Below, piece after piece: positions 22,322 to 33,214 of a stretch of DNA of 64,000 nucleotides. The DNA comes from Takashimella koratensis (taxonomy: Eukaryota > Basidiomycota > Tremellomycetes > Trichosporonales > Tetragoniomycetaceae): contig BCKT01000008.1 of assembly GCA_003116875.1 (NCBI GenBank), forward strand, positions 1,076,322 through 1,140,321, read 5' to 3'. The notes under the pieces were generated by a model. It did not search any database and was not told where the DNA came from. It saw nothing but the letters and a program-made list of their open reading frames with translations. Position 1 is the stretch's first letter, and each line of letters opens with the position of its first letter. The position numbers and the translations under genes were made by a program.

Positions 22322-23368
22322 CTACCAAAGCCCCAACTTACTCCCACCTACACCTTCCCAAATCGCCGCTACTCCATCTGCAAAAGTACTAGCTGCTGTC
22401 CCCACTGGTCTTGCTCTTGTATCCCATGGGTGTCCTAGACCCCTAGGGATAGGGGCAGCCTGGTGAGGTCGAGCAAGTTCACCTTCGTACATGCTCCCCC
22501 AACATCGAAGAGTCGGAATCCGTCCATTGGTTGGGTTACCTGTCCCACCTACTTTTCGAATATTATTACCTACCCCTTCGATACCCCTACCCATACTGGT
22601 CTCCTGTGACTGGATTTTGGTCGACACCCATTGACCTTGATCGGTTGAAGATGTGGGAACCCCATCATGACTCCCACCCCCACTGACTCTCGAGGTAAGA
22701 TACGACCCCAGCCTCTGAGTGGTATGAACCACATCCAAGCCCTCCCTCGCAGCCCTCAATCGATCCAGTGCCGCTTCGTGCCGAGATATCTCTGAATCAA
22801 GGTAACTCCGGACTACCCTGACCAGCGTTGGGGTCTTGACAGTATGGAAATGGTCGATCTCGGAGAGGGTGACGTTGAGGACTGTTTCGCATCGAGAAGA
22901 GAGAGCGTCGTCTGCATCGGCACTGACACCGACCCCTGAGGTGGAGGCGGAGGCGGGAGTACTTGATTTTGAAAGTGGAGAGTTAGGAGAGTGTGTAGAT
23001 GGTGATGAAGATGAAGCAGAAGAGGAAGAAGGAGACAACGACGGCCGTGAACTTGAAGAAGAAAGAGCAAGTGAACCGCCGTGAACCCCCGAATGCGCGG
23101 TCTCAGACGCCACTATCGATTCGCCATACCTCGCCAAAGTCGCCCGTCCCGTCTCGATCACGCCCTGTTGATTCAACCATAACCCCGTGTAGTGTGCCCC
23201 ATGTGCCCCCCGCCCCCGCGCCCGCCCCCGCCCCCCGAGTTTCAAGTCCGTGCGTTTTCGTGATCGGTGAACATGAAAAGAGTTTGTGATCCGTTTGCGT
23301 TACAGGTCGTGATCCGTTTACGTGTGCGTTTGTGATCCGTAAACGAGAGAGAAAATTTGTGATCCGTA

Positions 23369-23408
<40 letters not shown>

Positions 23409-23930
23409 TCAGCGTCATTACTAAGATCCGCACATCAACGCCCTGTCCGTTACGCCTGGGCCCAACTGTGCCCCTCTCGGTCTTTTGACTTCTTTAAGAT
23501 CAAAAGAGATACCTCGGGCGAAGGACGAGAGTGGAAATTGTAAGAGGGAAAAAGGGCAAAAGGGCAGAGGTCAAAGGGCAAAGGGCAAAGAGTAGAGGGC
23601 AGATGGCAGAGGGCAGAGGACAGAAAAATGGAAACGCGAAGCGGGAAAGGACAACAAGGATATGAGGAATCGTATAATCCCCACAACCAACACGCCCGAC
23701 CCCATGACCCATGACTCCAAGACAGACAGACCGACTGAACGACCGACGGCCCCGACGTACCGAGTAAAGAGCGAGTGGGTGGGCAAGATCTTTGAGCCCA
23801 TTCTCAACTTCCATCAATGTTTTCCTAGCCTAGATAAATGAGAGGGTGGTCCGAGTCCCCACAAAAAAAGAATAGAGAGAAAAGAAATGTGAAAAAGAGA
23901 CATTTATCAGCTCGTTCCGCTTTCTTACCA

Positions 23931-23975
<45 letters not shown>

Positions 23976-26567
23976 CTCCCCAGCCCCGACCCCCTTCGGG
24001 GCTGCTCTCCCCTTCTCCCAATCGTTCACTTCTTGTTCTCTCTTATTTTCTACTCACATGAGCGTCCTCTTCGTCCGCGACCAACTGCAATGCGTCGGCC
24101 GCATCTCTCATTGCTCTCGTTGCCCCTGCACAAACCCCATCACACTCATCACGCCAACACCAGCTTCCCAATTTATTCACTGCTCCACTCTTCCTCCCTA
24201 CTTCCCAACCCTGCCTCGTGACTCCGGGGACCCTCTCAACAGGTCCTTCCCCTGGAACCCGGTCAGCTGGGATCCCCAGGCTCCTTCCACTCAAAACACT
24301 CAAGAGCGCATATGAGAAACCTCGATGGGAATCAGACATATCTCGGACTACATCCCGGTGATGACTCGCAGCAAGGCGAAGAGGGCGGAGTAATCGGTCA
24401 AGAGAGGTGAGGTGGCGCTCGAAATAGAGTAGAGCGAGGGACGCGTCTTCAAAATCGACGTTGAACTCGGGGTGGTAGACGTGTGCGTAAAATGGCGAGG
24501 AGGAGGAAGAGGAGGAGGGTGCAATAAGCGTGGAGGAGAAAGGGGTCGACGTGGTGCCGGTACTCGACGTGATGGTTGTGCTCGGTGAAGCAGGTGGCCA
24601 GACCCACTCGTCGTCCGAAGCGGAGAGAAACGACATTACAACCTCTGTACACCTCAACACTGGATGTCCCACTACCCATCCAATCCACCTCTCCAATTCC
24701 GCTCTTCTACCAGCGACAAACTCATCCCCTAGTCGTCCGGCGACTTGTTTCTCAGGTAATGGCGGGATCGCCAGTGGGGGGAAGAGTTCGGAGAGGGTAC
24801 GTGCGAGAAGATGGAAATGGGAGAATCGACGGGTGACGGTGATTTTCACACCGGATGAGCTGGGGTCGGTGTCGGCGTCGGCGTCGGAGTCGGAATAAGG
24901 ATGCAGGTCGAGGTAAGTAGGCGTCGTGCTTGTATCGCTAGGCTGACGTCGGGGTGTGATCGTTCCATCTTCTCTCTCGAACATGGACGTAACGTGATCT
25001 GACTATCTCAGTTCACCGTTCCCTCAATCCCCCTATACCCCTAGCCGTAATGTCATGATATCCTCTCTCATCTCCCACTCACAGACAACAAACTCGCTGA
25101 TCCCACCCATGGACCCCCTCCGTTCCGGAGAATGCACGAAGACCTCGAATTTTGGAGTTCGGACCGCCCAGCTCGGGCCCGAAGCGACGAGGAACCGGCC
25201 TGCGTCAGGGTGAGGGACGGGACCCGCCGAGGTGGTGGACCAAAGGCGTTGGTGATCGGTACGAAACGGGGAGTCATTGTCTTCTGAGACGGCAGTGTGG
25301 GCAGGATGGGTGCTTGGCTTGGGAGAAGGATCTCCACCGAGGATCTGGATGAGTCAATAAGCCAGTAAGAAAACAGGAGATCGGTCAGATCGACTTGATC
25401 ACTGACTTACCCAATCTTCTGCACCCGAAGTCACATATGCCGAGAACCTACTCCCTATCAGTCCACTACTTCCACTATCCAACCTCTACCCGTGCATCTG
25501 AACTTACCGATTCATAGTCCGCTCACCCATCACGCTCCTCCTCAGCCTCTCTAGCCCACCTGTTCCCTGGGGTACAGGTTCCGTGAACCCTGACCCTGCC
25601 GGACTGGGCGACGGCGACACCCCAGTTTGTCCCAAGCTATCGTCCGACCTTGTCATGCTGCCCCGGCTTCCTCGACTGCCCTGGATGCTAGGCGATACTG
25701 CCAACCCGGCGGTATACACAAAGTACGCAGAAGGGAGAAGACCTACGTCCCCTGTGCTTGGGATAGAAGCGAGTGCCCATCCATCCCCGACGGAGGCGTT
25801 GTGGATAAGTAGCGAGGTGTTCGCTGCAAACGATCTGGAGAGAGGTTAGTATCGACCTGAGCAGTAGATGTAGGGATAGAGGTATGATAGTTGAAAAGCG
25901 AAGCAAAGTCGAGGGAGGCTCAGTGGGTAGAGACATCGGAAGGGAGTAAAAGAAATACGTACAGCTCATTATCGCCCTCGCCTGTGAAAGCATACAACGT
26001 CCGCGCTCCTCTAGGTCCGCTTGGGGAATCACCTCGAACAACAGTGCGGACAGTCCCGACGTCCCATCCTTTGCCCGCGGCGTTCCATGCGCCGCTCGCG
26101 TTGTGTCCAAAGTCGAACCCCGGTAGCCCTACCTCTCGTATCTCTCCTACCTCTTCTTCGTCCGCTACTTGCTCCCCTTCTTCGACCCACGATCGGTTCG
26201 CTCCGTGCCCTTGCCCTGCCTCTATCCCACTCTCTTCCCCTTTCCACCCTTGCTCTTGCCCAACCTCGTGTCCGCCCACGTTTGCCACGTCCGCCCTCGG
26301 GGTTGGAGGTGCGGAACCTGACCCGGAAGCTTCCCTCGCAGGTCTTGATGCGTGCCGAGTGTGTACAGCGCTCTCGCGTACCGACAGACGAGGGAAGGCG
26401 AGAAGCCGCAAGTGTGGTGGTTTTGGCGGCGGGACGGGTGGAGAGACAGTCAGCGTTGAGACGGTCATATCGCCGTTATCGTCGGTAGGTGGATGGACGA
26501 AGAGTGAGACGAGGGGCGCGGGTGGAGGTGGAGCTCTTGGGAAGGAAGAGGGGGTGGGCGATGCCAT
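22322..26567 (-). CDS. SH3-PX-BAR sorting nexin (SNX9 type)
   Basis: Seven exons (26567-25963, 25834-25508, 37 bp near 25430, 25344-25083, 24998-24058, 23829-23761, 23164-22322) join to 1027 residues. A disordered N-terminus leads to an SH3 domain at about residues 185-240 (ARTLYAFTGEGDNELSF, DGWALASIP, GLLPSAYFVY). A PX domain at about 400-510 (VKITVTRRFSHFHLLARTL, RRAELERWIGWVVGHP) follows, with the phosphoinositide-binding Arg in RRFS. The SNX-BAR region comes next (HPEFNVDFEDASLALLYFERH; EIDHFHTVKTPTLVRVVRSY). SNX9-family proteins bend membranes and link actin assembly to endocytosis. Bem1, the common fungal SH3-PX protein, is excluded because there is one SH3 domain, no PB1 and a clear BAR. 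The end is a disordered tail. Intron 5 holds a 41-C run (+ strand) and intron 6 (596 bp) holds TG and GTGATCCGT repeats. Confidence 0.88.
23258..23371. repeat. degenerate GTGATCCGT repeats, about 23-27 bp period
   Basis: Copies of GTGATCCGTTTRCGT-like sequence start at about 23258 (GTGATCGGT), 23284, 23307, 23330 and 23357, inside the large sixth intron of the sorting nexin gene. Spacing is 26, 23, 23 and 27 bp. Confidence 0.75.
23368..23405. repeat. (TG)n microsatellite
   Basis: An almost pure TG dinucleotide tract directly follows the GTGATCCGT repeats within the same intron. Confidence 0.85.
23560..23625. repeat. AGGGCA-type degenerate tandem repeat
   Basis: Imperfect units of AAAGGGCA/AGAGGGCA are repeated about eight times within the large intron of the sorting nexin gene. 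Confidence 0.6.
23932..23972. repeat. 41-bp poly(C) run in sorting nexin intron
   Basis: An uninterrupted C run on the + strand (G on the coding strand) lies between the donor at 24057 and the acceptor at 23830 of intron 5. Confidence 0.9.
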
Positions 26568-27591
26568 GGTTTCGTGGAGTGCAGTGCAGTGGGATGAAGT
26601 GGGCTGGGAGGAGTGGAGGTGAGCGTTGGATGGATGACGAATGACGAAAGACTCAAGACTCAAGACGGAACTGGATCGGTTAGGATTGAAATGAGGACAA
26701 CATAACGAAGACAACAACAGAGCACGGGCACTCGGCAGTAACTGTGGATGACTCGAGCCAGCGACAGCGGGTAAGACGGCGTATATGGGAGAGTAAAGAG
26801 TACGGGGCTAGACAGTGGAAGTGATGATACGCTCGGACCACCCGAAGCAGGAAGCAGGAAGCAGGAGGCAGGAGGCAGGGCGGTGGACCGTGCTCCAGGG
26901 TCAGGTCGGTGCTCGTCGCGGGTTTCATGTTTGACCCCGGGGTAGAATATCACCACCAGCTACTCCGACACCGAGCTTTGCTCCATCTTCGCATCGGCGT
27001 CGCCGACGACTCATTTACTTTATCTCTTAATCTCTCATGGCCCATGGATAGGGGACCATCGTTGATCCGTGACAAAGACATGCATGAATCCCCTCACCTC
27101 TCGACGTCATCGCCCCCGTCCCCCATCCCCATCCCCATGTCCATCTCCATCTCCACGTCCACCCTCACCCAGTCACCTCCTTTCATCCCCGCTCAAACTT
27201 CACAACGACTACCGAGGAGAGAAGAGACAAAGGCTCACCCAGGGGGTACGGGCAAATGGGCAAATGTTTGCGTTTCGGTTCGTCGTTGCTTTTTGCTATT
27301 CTCCCTCCGTCGTCCTCGTCGTCGTCTGAGACGTGCTTCATATCGCACCCTCCCTATCATTGTCCGTTACACCAGGTTGGAGGAAATATCATCTCGTTTT
27401 GTCTGATTCCATCGCATTACCATCATCGTTCAGAGAGGCGGTCTGCTTTCCTCTACTTATCCTCGACCTCTGTGGTTCAGCGCCTAAAATCTATATAGTG
27501 ATCAGTTGCGACTACCTCGGGTTCTCAATACCGCATCGGCCGCTTTCCAGCCCTCCCCGCTCCCTTCCCATTCTCCTCGCCCACTTCAGCC
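26568..27591. promoter_or_regulatory. divergent promoter region, sorting nexin / orphan gene
   Basis: About 1 kb between the starts of the sorting nexin gene (-) and the orphan at 27592 (+). A CTATATAG element near 27490, about 100 bp upstream of the + strand ATG, is a TATA candidate. The rest is CT- and GA-rich without an obvious gene. Confidence 0.4.
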
Positions 27592-28242
27592 ATGCCTCCC
27601 CTCGGCCTCTCCCTCGCACTCATGGCCGCTTCCCAACCCAAGGTCCCACGCCTACCTACTCTGGAGGACTTGCAGAAACACGCCCAAGACCTCGCCGACC
27701 AGTTCCCCGTCCCTGCGTACTCTTCGTCACCCAAGACCGCGCCAAAGATTGCGATCAAGCCAAACTACGTTCCTTCCATCTCGGGCACGAACACGGGTGG
27801 GGGAGACGGTGCAGTAGGCAGTGGTGCCCACAGGGGAAGTGGTGGTACTGGAAGGGGAAGCTGGGAACCTCCAGTCTACTCTGTCGAAGACCCAGCAAGG
27901 CGAGGGAGCGCCAACGCGACGATGGAAGTACACAAGATCCCGAGAAAGTTGCAGAAACAGGTCATAGGTTATCGTCGAATGCAAGGTGGGCTTCCGGATG
28001 TGACCGAGCGGCTTTACGCCACGTCGACGAGACGTAAGTCAGGGGTGTGAAGAGAAGCAGTGAGCAGATGCTGATACAGATGTAGGAAACTCGAAGCAGC
28101 CAAGCGTGGAGGAGATGGTCGACCCTGTCCACACCCAGGAATGGAGTTTCTGGAAGTGGTGAGTCCATCTCGAAGGCGTGTAGAGGTGGGTAAAGACCGT
28201 GAGAGCTGATAAGTGGTCAGGATCACATGCCGCGATACTTAG
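27592..28242 (+). CDS. small orphan protein, function unknown
   Basis: Three exons (27592-28033, 28086-28158, 28221-28242) join to 178 residues. The N-terminus MPPLGLSLALMAASQPK is mildly hydrophobic and could be a weak targeting signal. TLEDLQKHAQDLADQFPVPAY is a probable helix, and a Gly/Ser-rich segment follows. The C-terminal half is more conserved-looking: a Val-Tyr-Ser-Val-Glu-Asp motif, then MEVHKIPRKLQKQVIGYRRM and EEMVDPVHTQEWSFWKW. The last exon encodes only seven residues. I do not recognise the family. The clean splice phases argue that it is real. Confidence 0.6.
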
Positions 28243-28349
28243 GTGACAAGACTGAGTAGGTTGGCGTCGTTTGGTGAGGTGAGATACAATGGTGCATGTT
28301 GTACAGTGCATGTTGGACAGTGTAGTGTAGATTAGACGATGATAAGTGA

Positions 28350-29421
28350 TTACAGGATACTAGTGAGCGTAGAGTAACTCCTACAGTGCGTCAGCGGGTG
28401 TTTGGTGGGGTCAAGTTGAGGTCGAAGGCACTTACGAGATGACAAGGACCAAGACTTGGATCAAAGCCCACAAGAAGGGAACCCATCTAAACGGGTCAGC
28501 ACGTCGACTCGAACGAAAGAGAACAGGCCCTCAATTGCCAGTCCAAGTCCGCTAGACCTGCTATCTCGTCTTGCTGAAGGCTCTCCTCGGACTCACGTTG
28601 AAACACTAAACGACCCTGCCGAGTAAATCGCCGCCAGAGCAAAACCGACCACTGTCCCACTTATCAGCGCTACAAACGCTGCTACCGCTACCATAGCGAC
28701 GGGTATCAGCGCTATGACCCATATCGGGGGTCTTTTCCGTTTCGGCTGTGTTCGCCAAGTGCGGGGCAGGTGAACGACGCGAGGTTCGGGTGGGAGAGGG
28801 TGGGAAGAGCGGGATCGAAGTGAGGATCGGGGAGGGAGTCGAGGTGGAGGAGGAGAAGGGCGATGAAGGGTGACAGAGAAGAAGAGGTTGAATACGGCAA
28901 GAACGGAACAGGCAAGGAAGATACCGCCCATCATTATGAGGGTCCAGTAGAATGTGAATCGCCAGATCGCTAAGAAGTGGGCGAGACAAAGGTAGATGAA
29001 GGTAGAGAGAAGGAGAAAATGGTCAGCGGATGGAGCAACGGAAGATTGTTGAGGAGAGGACTGTGGAATTGAGGTCTAGGGAACGAGGTAGGCCGCCAGG
29101 ATTGATGAGGTGGAATGGAGATAGTAATAGAGACAGGAAGGGGCGGATACAAAGCGGTCGGGACAAGACTCACCCTCCGCATCGTAGAGGAAATAACCCT
29201 TGTCCTGTGCGGTATTCTCGATCGTGGGACTGTACAACGACGGAAACGAAGGGATCGTATAGTTTTCAGGGATACTCACGCCTTCCTATTCACATTGAAC
29301 CATTAGCTCTCAGCTCTCAGCTCTCAAACAGCTCTCATGCGACGGGGGTTTGATAGTTTTGACCAAGCTGTGGGTTGGGACTTACGCCATCTGGATCAAA
29401 GGCGGATGAGACTTGGCCCAT
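28350..29421 (-). CDS. TMEM170-like integral membrane protein
   Basis: Five exons (29421-29386, 29285-29174, 28969-28597, 28486-28436, 28380-28350) join to 200 residues: MGQVSSAFDPDGEGVSIPEN..., then a first span (FYWTLIMMGGIFLACSVLAVFNLFF), a basic Pro/Arg-rich loop, a second span (PIWVIALIPVAMVAVAAFVA), a third (ISGTVVGFALAAIYSAGSF) and a fourth (WVPFLWALIQVLVLVISS) ending in YSTLTSIL. The spacing and the GxVxGxxLAAIY...F.VPxxWALxQxLVLVxSS-like ending match the TMEM170 family (PF10190). In animals TMEM170A shapes ER sheets and the nuclear envelope. The N-terminal exon is tiny. The long loop between the first and second spans is an addition relative to short animal homologs. It converges on the orphan gene. 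Confidence 0.78.
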
Positions 29422-30173
29422 CGTCTCGCTGGTCGACGACCAGTCCGATCGTCAAGCTGTCGAGCGTAAAGGTTCAAGAACCGATCGGTGGGTTGGTGAG
29501 GAAGATGAGTATGAGACTGGACAGAGACGGGAAGCGGAAGAGGGAGATATGAGGAGGTAAGCACGGATCGATTCAGGCTCGGGGTTTGTGCCAACAAGGT
29601 AGTTTAGAACGAGCCGGACAAGGGAGACACGAGCTGACAAGAGTGCGGACTATGCTCGAAAAGTCTGGATCGGTGAGGGCGAGGAGATCGGGTGTGGGAG
29701 GGGGATGGTGGGTGAAGATGGAAGATAAATGGTGCAGGTGAGGATGTGGATGAGGACGAGCCGAGGTAGGAATGACTCAGGCCTATCTATGCCCTAAGCT
29801 AGGATGGGATAAACAAACTTCCTGATCATCTTTGCTAATCACAAGATCAGTTCCTAATTCACCATCTCGATTTACTAATTGACAAGGGAAAATCCTAATG
29901 GCCTGGTCAGAGGCCAGAACACCTGAACAAAGGCGGGTACAGAACAAGGATGCATCGAAACGAAAAGGTAGGAGAACTGGATCGGGAACGTATAGTGTTA
30001 TCGTAGGAGCCAGAGTCGTGAAACAAGTATGGAAACTAAGGAAACAAGTGGAGCAGCTGTGTAGGTCACCGCGAGTGTCAAGAAAACAGAAGCAGAGATT
30101 AATTGGCAAAGAAGTCGTCGAACAGGTAGAAGAGTATACCAACTGGGTCGCTTGGGTCACCTGTGCCCTCTCC
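29422..30173. other. intergenic region, tandem - strand genes
   Basis: About 750 bp lie between the 3' end of the Cys-rich membrane protein gene and the start of the TMEM170-like gene, both on the - strand. The + strand frames here look like antisense shadows, and I see no additional gene. Confidence 0.4.
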
Positions 30174-32152
30174 TCAACCCCTGAACCTCGTTCCACCCCT
30201 CTCGACGCTCATCCTATCCTCATACATCAACACCTCGCTATCCGCCGCTTCCGATCCGGTGGCCATACTATCCCTCCTATTATTCGGCATTGGCAACAAC
30301 GAGCTACTCGAGGCGAACCCTGCGCTGTTATCCGCCAAAAGACTTCGCCTGGCCAAATCCGGCGATGTGTTTGGCGGGAGAGAGAGAAGTGAGTTTTTAG
30401 CGTGAGACATGGACATGATTGAACGACGATAAGCAAGTTGTTCGTTGTAATATTGTTCAAGCTTGACACGGTTTTCTTCACGCGTTCGACGATGAGTGAA
30501 CCACAGGGCAACCATGACGCCGCTGATCACTGCAAGGGGGGTTAGGAACGTTGAGGAGGTACATCAATTTGCGAAGCTGGACAGGTGGGGGAGGTATATC
30601 GGTGTGCGGGATGAAGAACTCACGAGCAACGATGCCAAGACCAACAAGGACGTACACCCACGAAGCAGGGTGGATCGGCTGGTCCGCTGCAGGTCCACAG
30701 AACCCGTCCGACTGGCAGTTGTACGATGTACACCTGCATGAATCAAAGATCAGCACCGTTTCGACTAGACCCCAGAAATCATTCAATCCCAACCTACTCT
30801 TTGTTGCCGGTACAGCTCACGCCCTGGTCCTTGGCCTTCAGACACTGTAACTGCGTCCCATCGCAGTACATCCCATTCGCGCAGCTACAGCCCGTATCAG
30901 CTTATCGCTTCACCACACAGTCACCCCAAAACGGTGATTGTTGATCGAGGTAAGAAGAATACACTCACTTATCTCGCGACACGATGTAGGCAAAAGTTGA
31001 GCCGGAACTGGTGTACCCCGTATACGCCGTGTTCTCCGTGATACATGTCTGGCCCAATGTCACGTTTGCGTAGCTGCGAGAGGTCAGCGCATGACGAGAC
31101 GGGGCAAATTCACGACAATGGCCGACGCTGCAAATCCACAAAACCGAGGATGACAACAGAAAAACACGACAATACGGAGTGGATAGGTAGATCACTTACT
31201 AGCATGTATAGTTGAGACAGATGGACCCGTTGACGTTGAGTTGACCGGAAAGGTCGCGCCAATTGGGCGGCGGCTGGCACTCGTCTACACGGGCGAGTCA
31301 GCATCATCATGTCCAGTGGTCATTGCGGCCAAGTTGCGCAGAACTTGACACGATGCAACGGACGGTGGGCCCAGGAGCAACGAGCTGCGACTCACCATCA
31401 CGGTCTTTCTGACACTGCCCACCGACTGCATTCTCCGTCTGACACGCGTCACCTTCGTCTGGACAGCTGATATTGTCAGTATACAAGAGAGAGGAGAGAG
31501 TGAGAATGGGGCGATATGTGAAGGGAAGTTTGAGACAGCACATACAATTGGCCGTCGGCGCAGAGGGGCGGGAGGTCGGCGAACGCGACCCCGTTGTAGC
31601 CATAAGGATACTGCGGCCGTCAGCTACCGCGCAATCTCAATGAGGGCGGGTCAAAGGACGGTTGACATGAACATGAATTTGACCGAACACTGGACCTCGA
31701 AACATGACAAGGAAGTCGACGTGATTCTTGACCAACGCTACTCACAATATCACTGCGACACCCCTTGTTCGCACAGGTCCCGTTACTTGCGCAGTACGTT
31801 GTCGCGTCGCAGTCAGTGACGAACGCCCATGTGTCTGGATCGAGGTGAGAGTTGGATTGGCTAGTAGGGTGGTTAGTGAATCAAGGTAGAGAAAGGGGTA
31901 AGAAGAGAGATGGGTGGTAGGTAGTGAAGCGGGAAGGTCTCGTAAGTCTGGGAAGACAGTCGCGTGCGTTTGAAGGAGAGGAGGATCGGGGAAGGGTATG
32001 GATATGGAAGCGGGGATGAGTGCTTGGGGAGTTGGTGGTCTTGTGGAATCAACTCACCTGCACGCTTCTCCAAAAGTCGACTTTGACGCGGCGCTCGCTG
32101 CTCCCGCCAGACTAAGCGCGACCAAGAGGATCGTCGATAACCGCGAAACCAT
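30174..32152 (-). CDS. cysteine-rich type I membrane protein, probably cell surface
   Basis: About nine exons join in frame from ATG 32152 to TGA 30174, about 370 residues. MVSRLSTILLVALSLAGAASA is a signal peptide. The lumenal part has about 22 cysteines spaced like EGF or disulfide knots (FVTDCDATTYC, NGTCANKGCRSD, EGDACQTENAVGGQCQ, GSICLNYTC, CANGMYCDGTQLQCLK, CTSYNCQSDGFCG). A single membrane span (WVYVLVGLGIVALISGVMVAL) precedes a basic stop-transfer sequence (HRRTREENR) and a Ser-rich cytosolic tail of about 110 residues. N-glycosylation sequons (NGT, NGS, NYT, NVT) are present. The architecture suggests a surface receptor, sensor or wall-associated protein. I cannot name a family, so the role is inferred. 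Confidence 0.78.
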
Positions 32153-33214
32153 GGAGAAGGGGCAGAGTCTCAAAAGCACGGGCGGGGAGTGTGACGCGGG
32201 ATGTGAGGTAGGTGAGCGTGGGCGGTAGGAGTCGGTGACTCGGTGCTAGGTGATGAAAGCAATGAGGGAGGTGTCTGTTGTCTGTTGTCTGTTGTCTGTT
32301 GTCTGTTGTCTGTTGTCTGTTGTCTGTTGTCTGTTGTCTGTTGGGTCAATCTTAAATGCTTGTTGTTGCGGTAGTCTGGTTTGCTCATCGCCTCGATTGA
32401 ATTCATCCTCAGACACCGCACACACATACACACATACAGTACATACACACACACACAAACTCACCCTGGCTGTGCCTTCCCTGATCTCACCCTCCTCCGC
32501 CTGCAAATCTCCGCACGTCCTCGTTTGCATTTCCGTGGCACCATCCTCTCATCCACATTTTGTCTGCATGCAACTTTTGGTCCAACCGAGGACAGATGAA
32601 CAGAGTGGACGAGGACATGGGTGAGGACGAGGAGACCTTGGACATAGACGGTGAATCTGGTGATGGGACCGGGTGGGTAGACGTACCGGTACCATGTAAA
32701 GGGAGCACATGACAACCGCCAGCCGCCACGGTCCGAGCCAGTGTCGGGGTCGAAATGAAATGAAATGAAATGTCGGAGCAGGCTGAGCGGAGCCAGACGG
32801 AGAGAAGAGACGCGAGTAGATGAGACGTCTCAAGCGAGAGGGATTGGACAGAGTCCATGACCCCAACCAGACACGAGGAGCTAAAACACACCCCTTCCGC
32901 GGCGAGATTTCATCAACAACCCCCGAGAGCATCCACACATCTACCAGGTGCATACACATCTACCTGCATTGCATACACACACACAAACACACACACACAC
33001 ACACACGCACACATTGCACTCGCCGAGATAGATACACAAACCACCCACAGACGCAGCAAACATCACTTGCCCCTTGCCCCTTGCCCCTTGCCCCACCCCT
33101 TGCCCACCACCTCCCACCTCCCCTTGGCCCTTCTCTTCTCGACTCACCACCGCAGATCGCCTCACCCATCCCACCTATCCCATCTCACAACCAAACTCTA
33201 CCTGCTCTCGCGAC
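32153..33214. promoter_or_regulatory. divergent promoter region, Cys-rich membrane protein / HPC2
   Basis: About 1.06 kb containing the heptamer array, a (CA)n tract at about 32420-32460 and 32969-33011, and (CCCTTG)n units near 33067-33100. CT-rich sequence precedes the HPC2-like ATG. No TATA box is evident. Confidence 0.4.
32273..32343. repeat. (TCTGTTG)10 heptamer array
   Basis: Ten tandem TGTCTGT/TCTGTTG heptamers form a perfect array about 120 bp upstream of the start of the Cys-rich membrane protein gene. The copies appear identical, so copy number is probably variable among strains. Confidence 0.9.
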
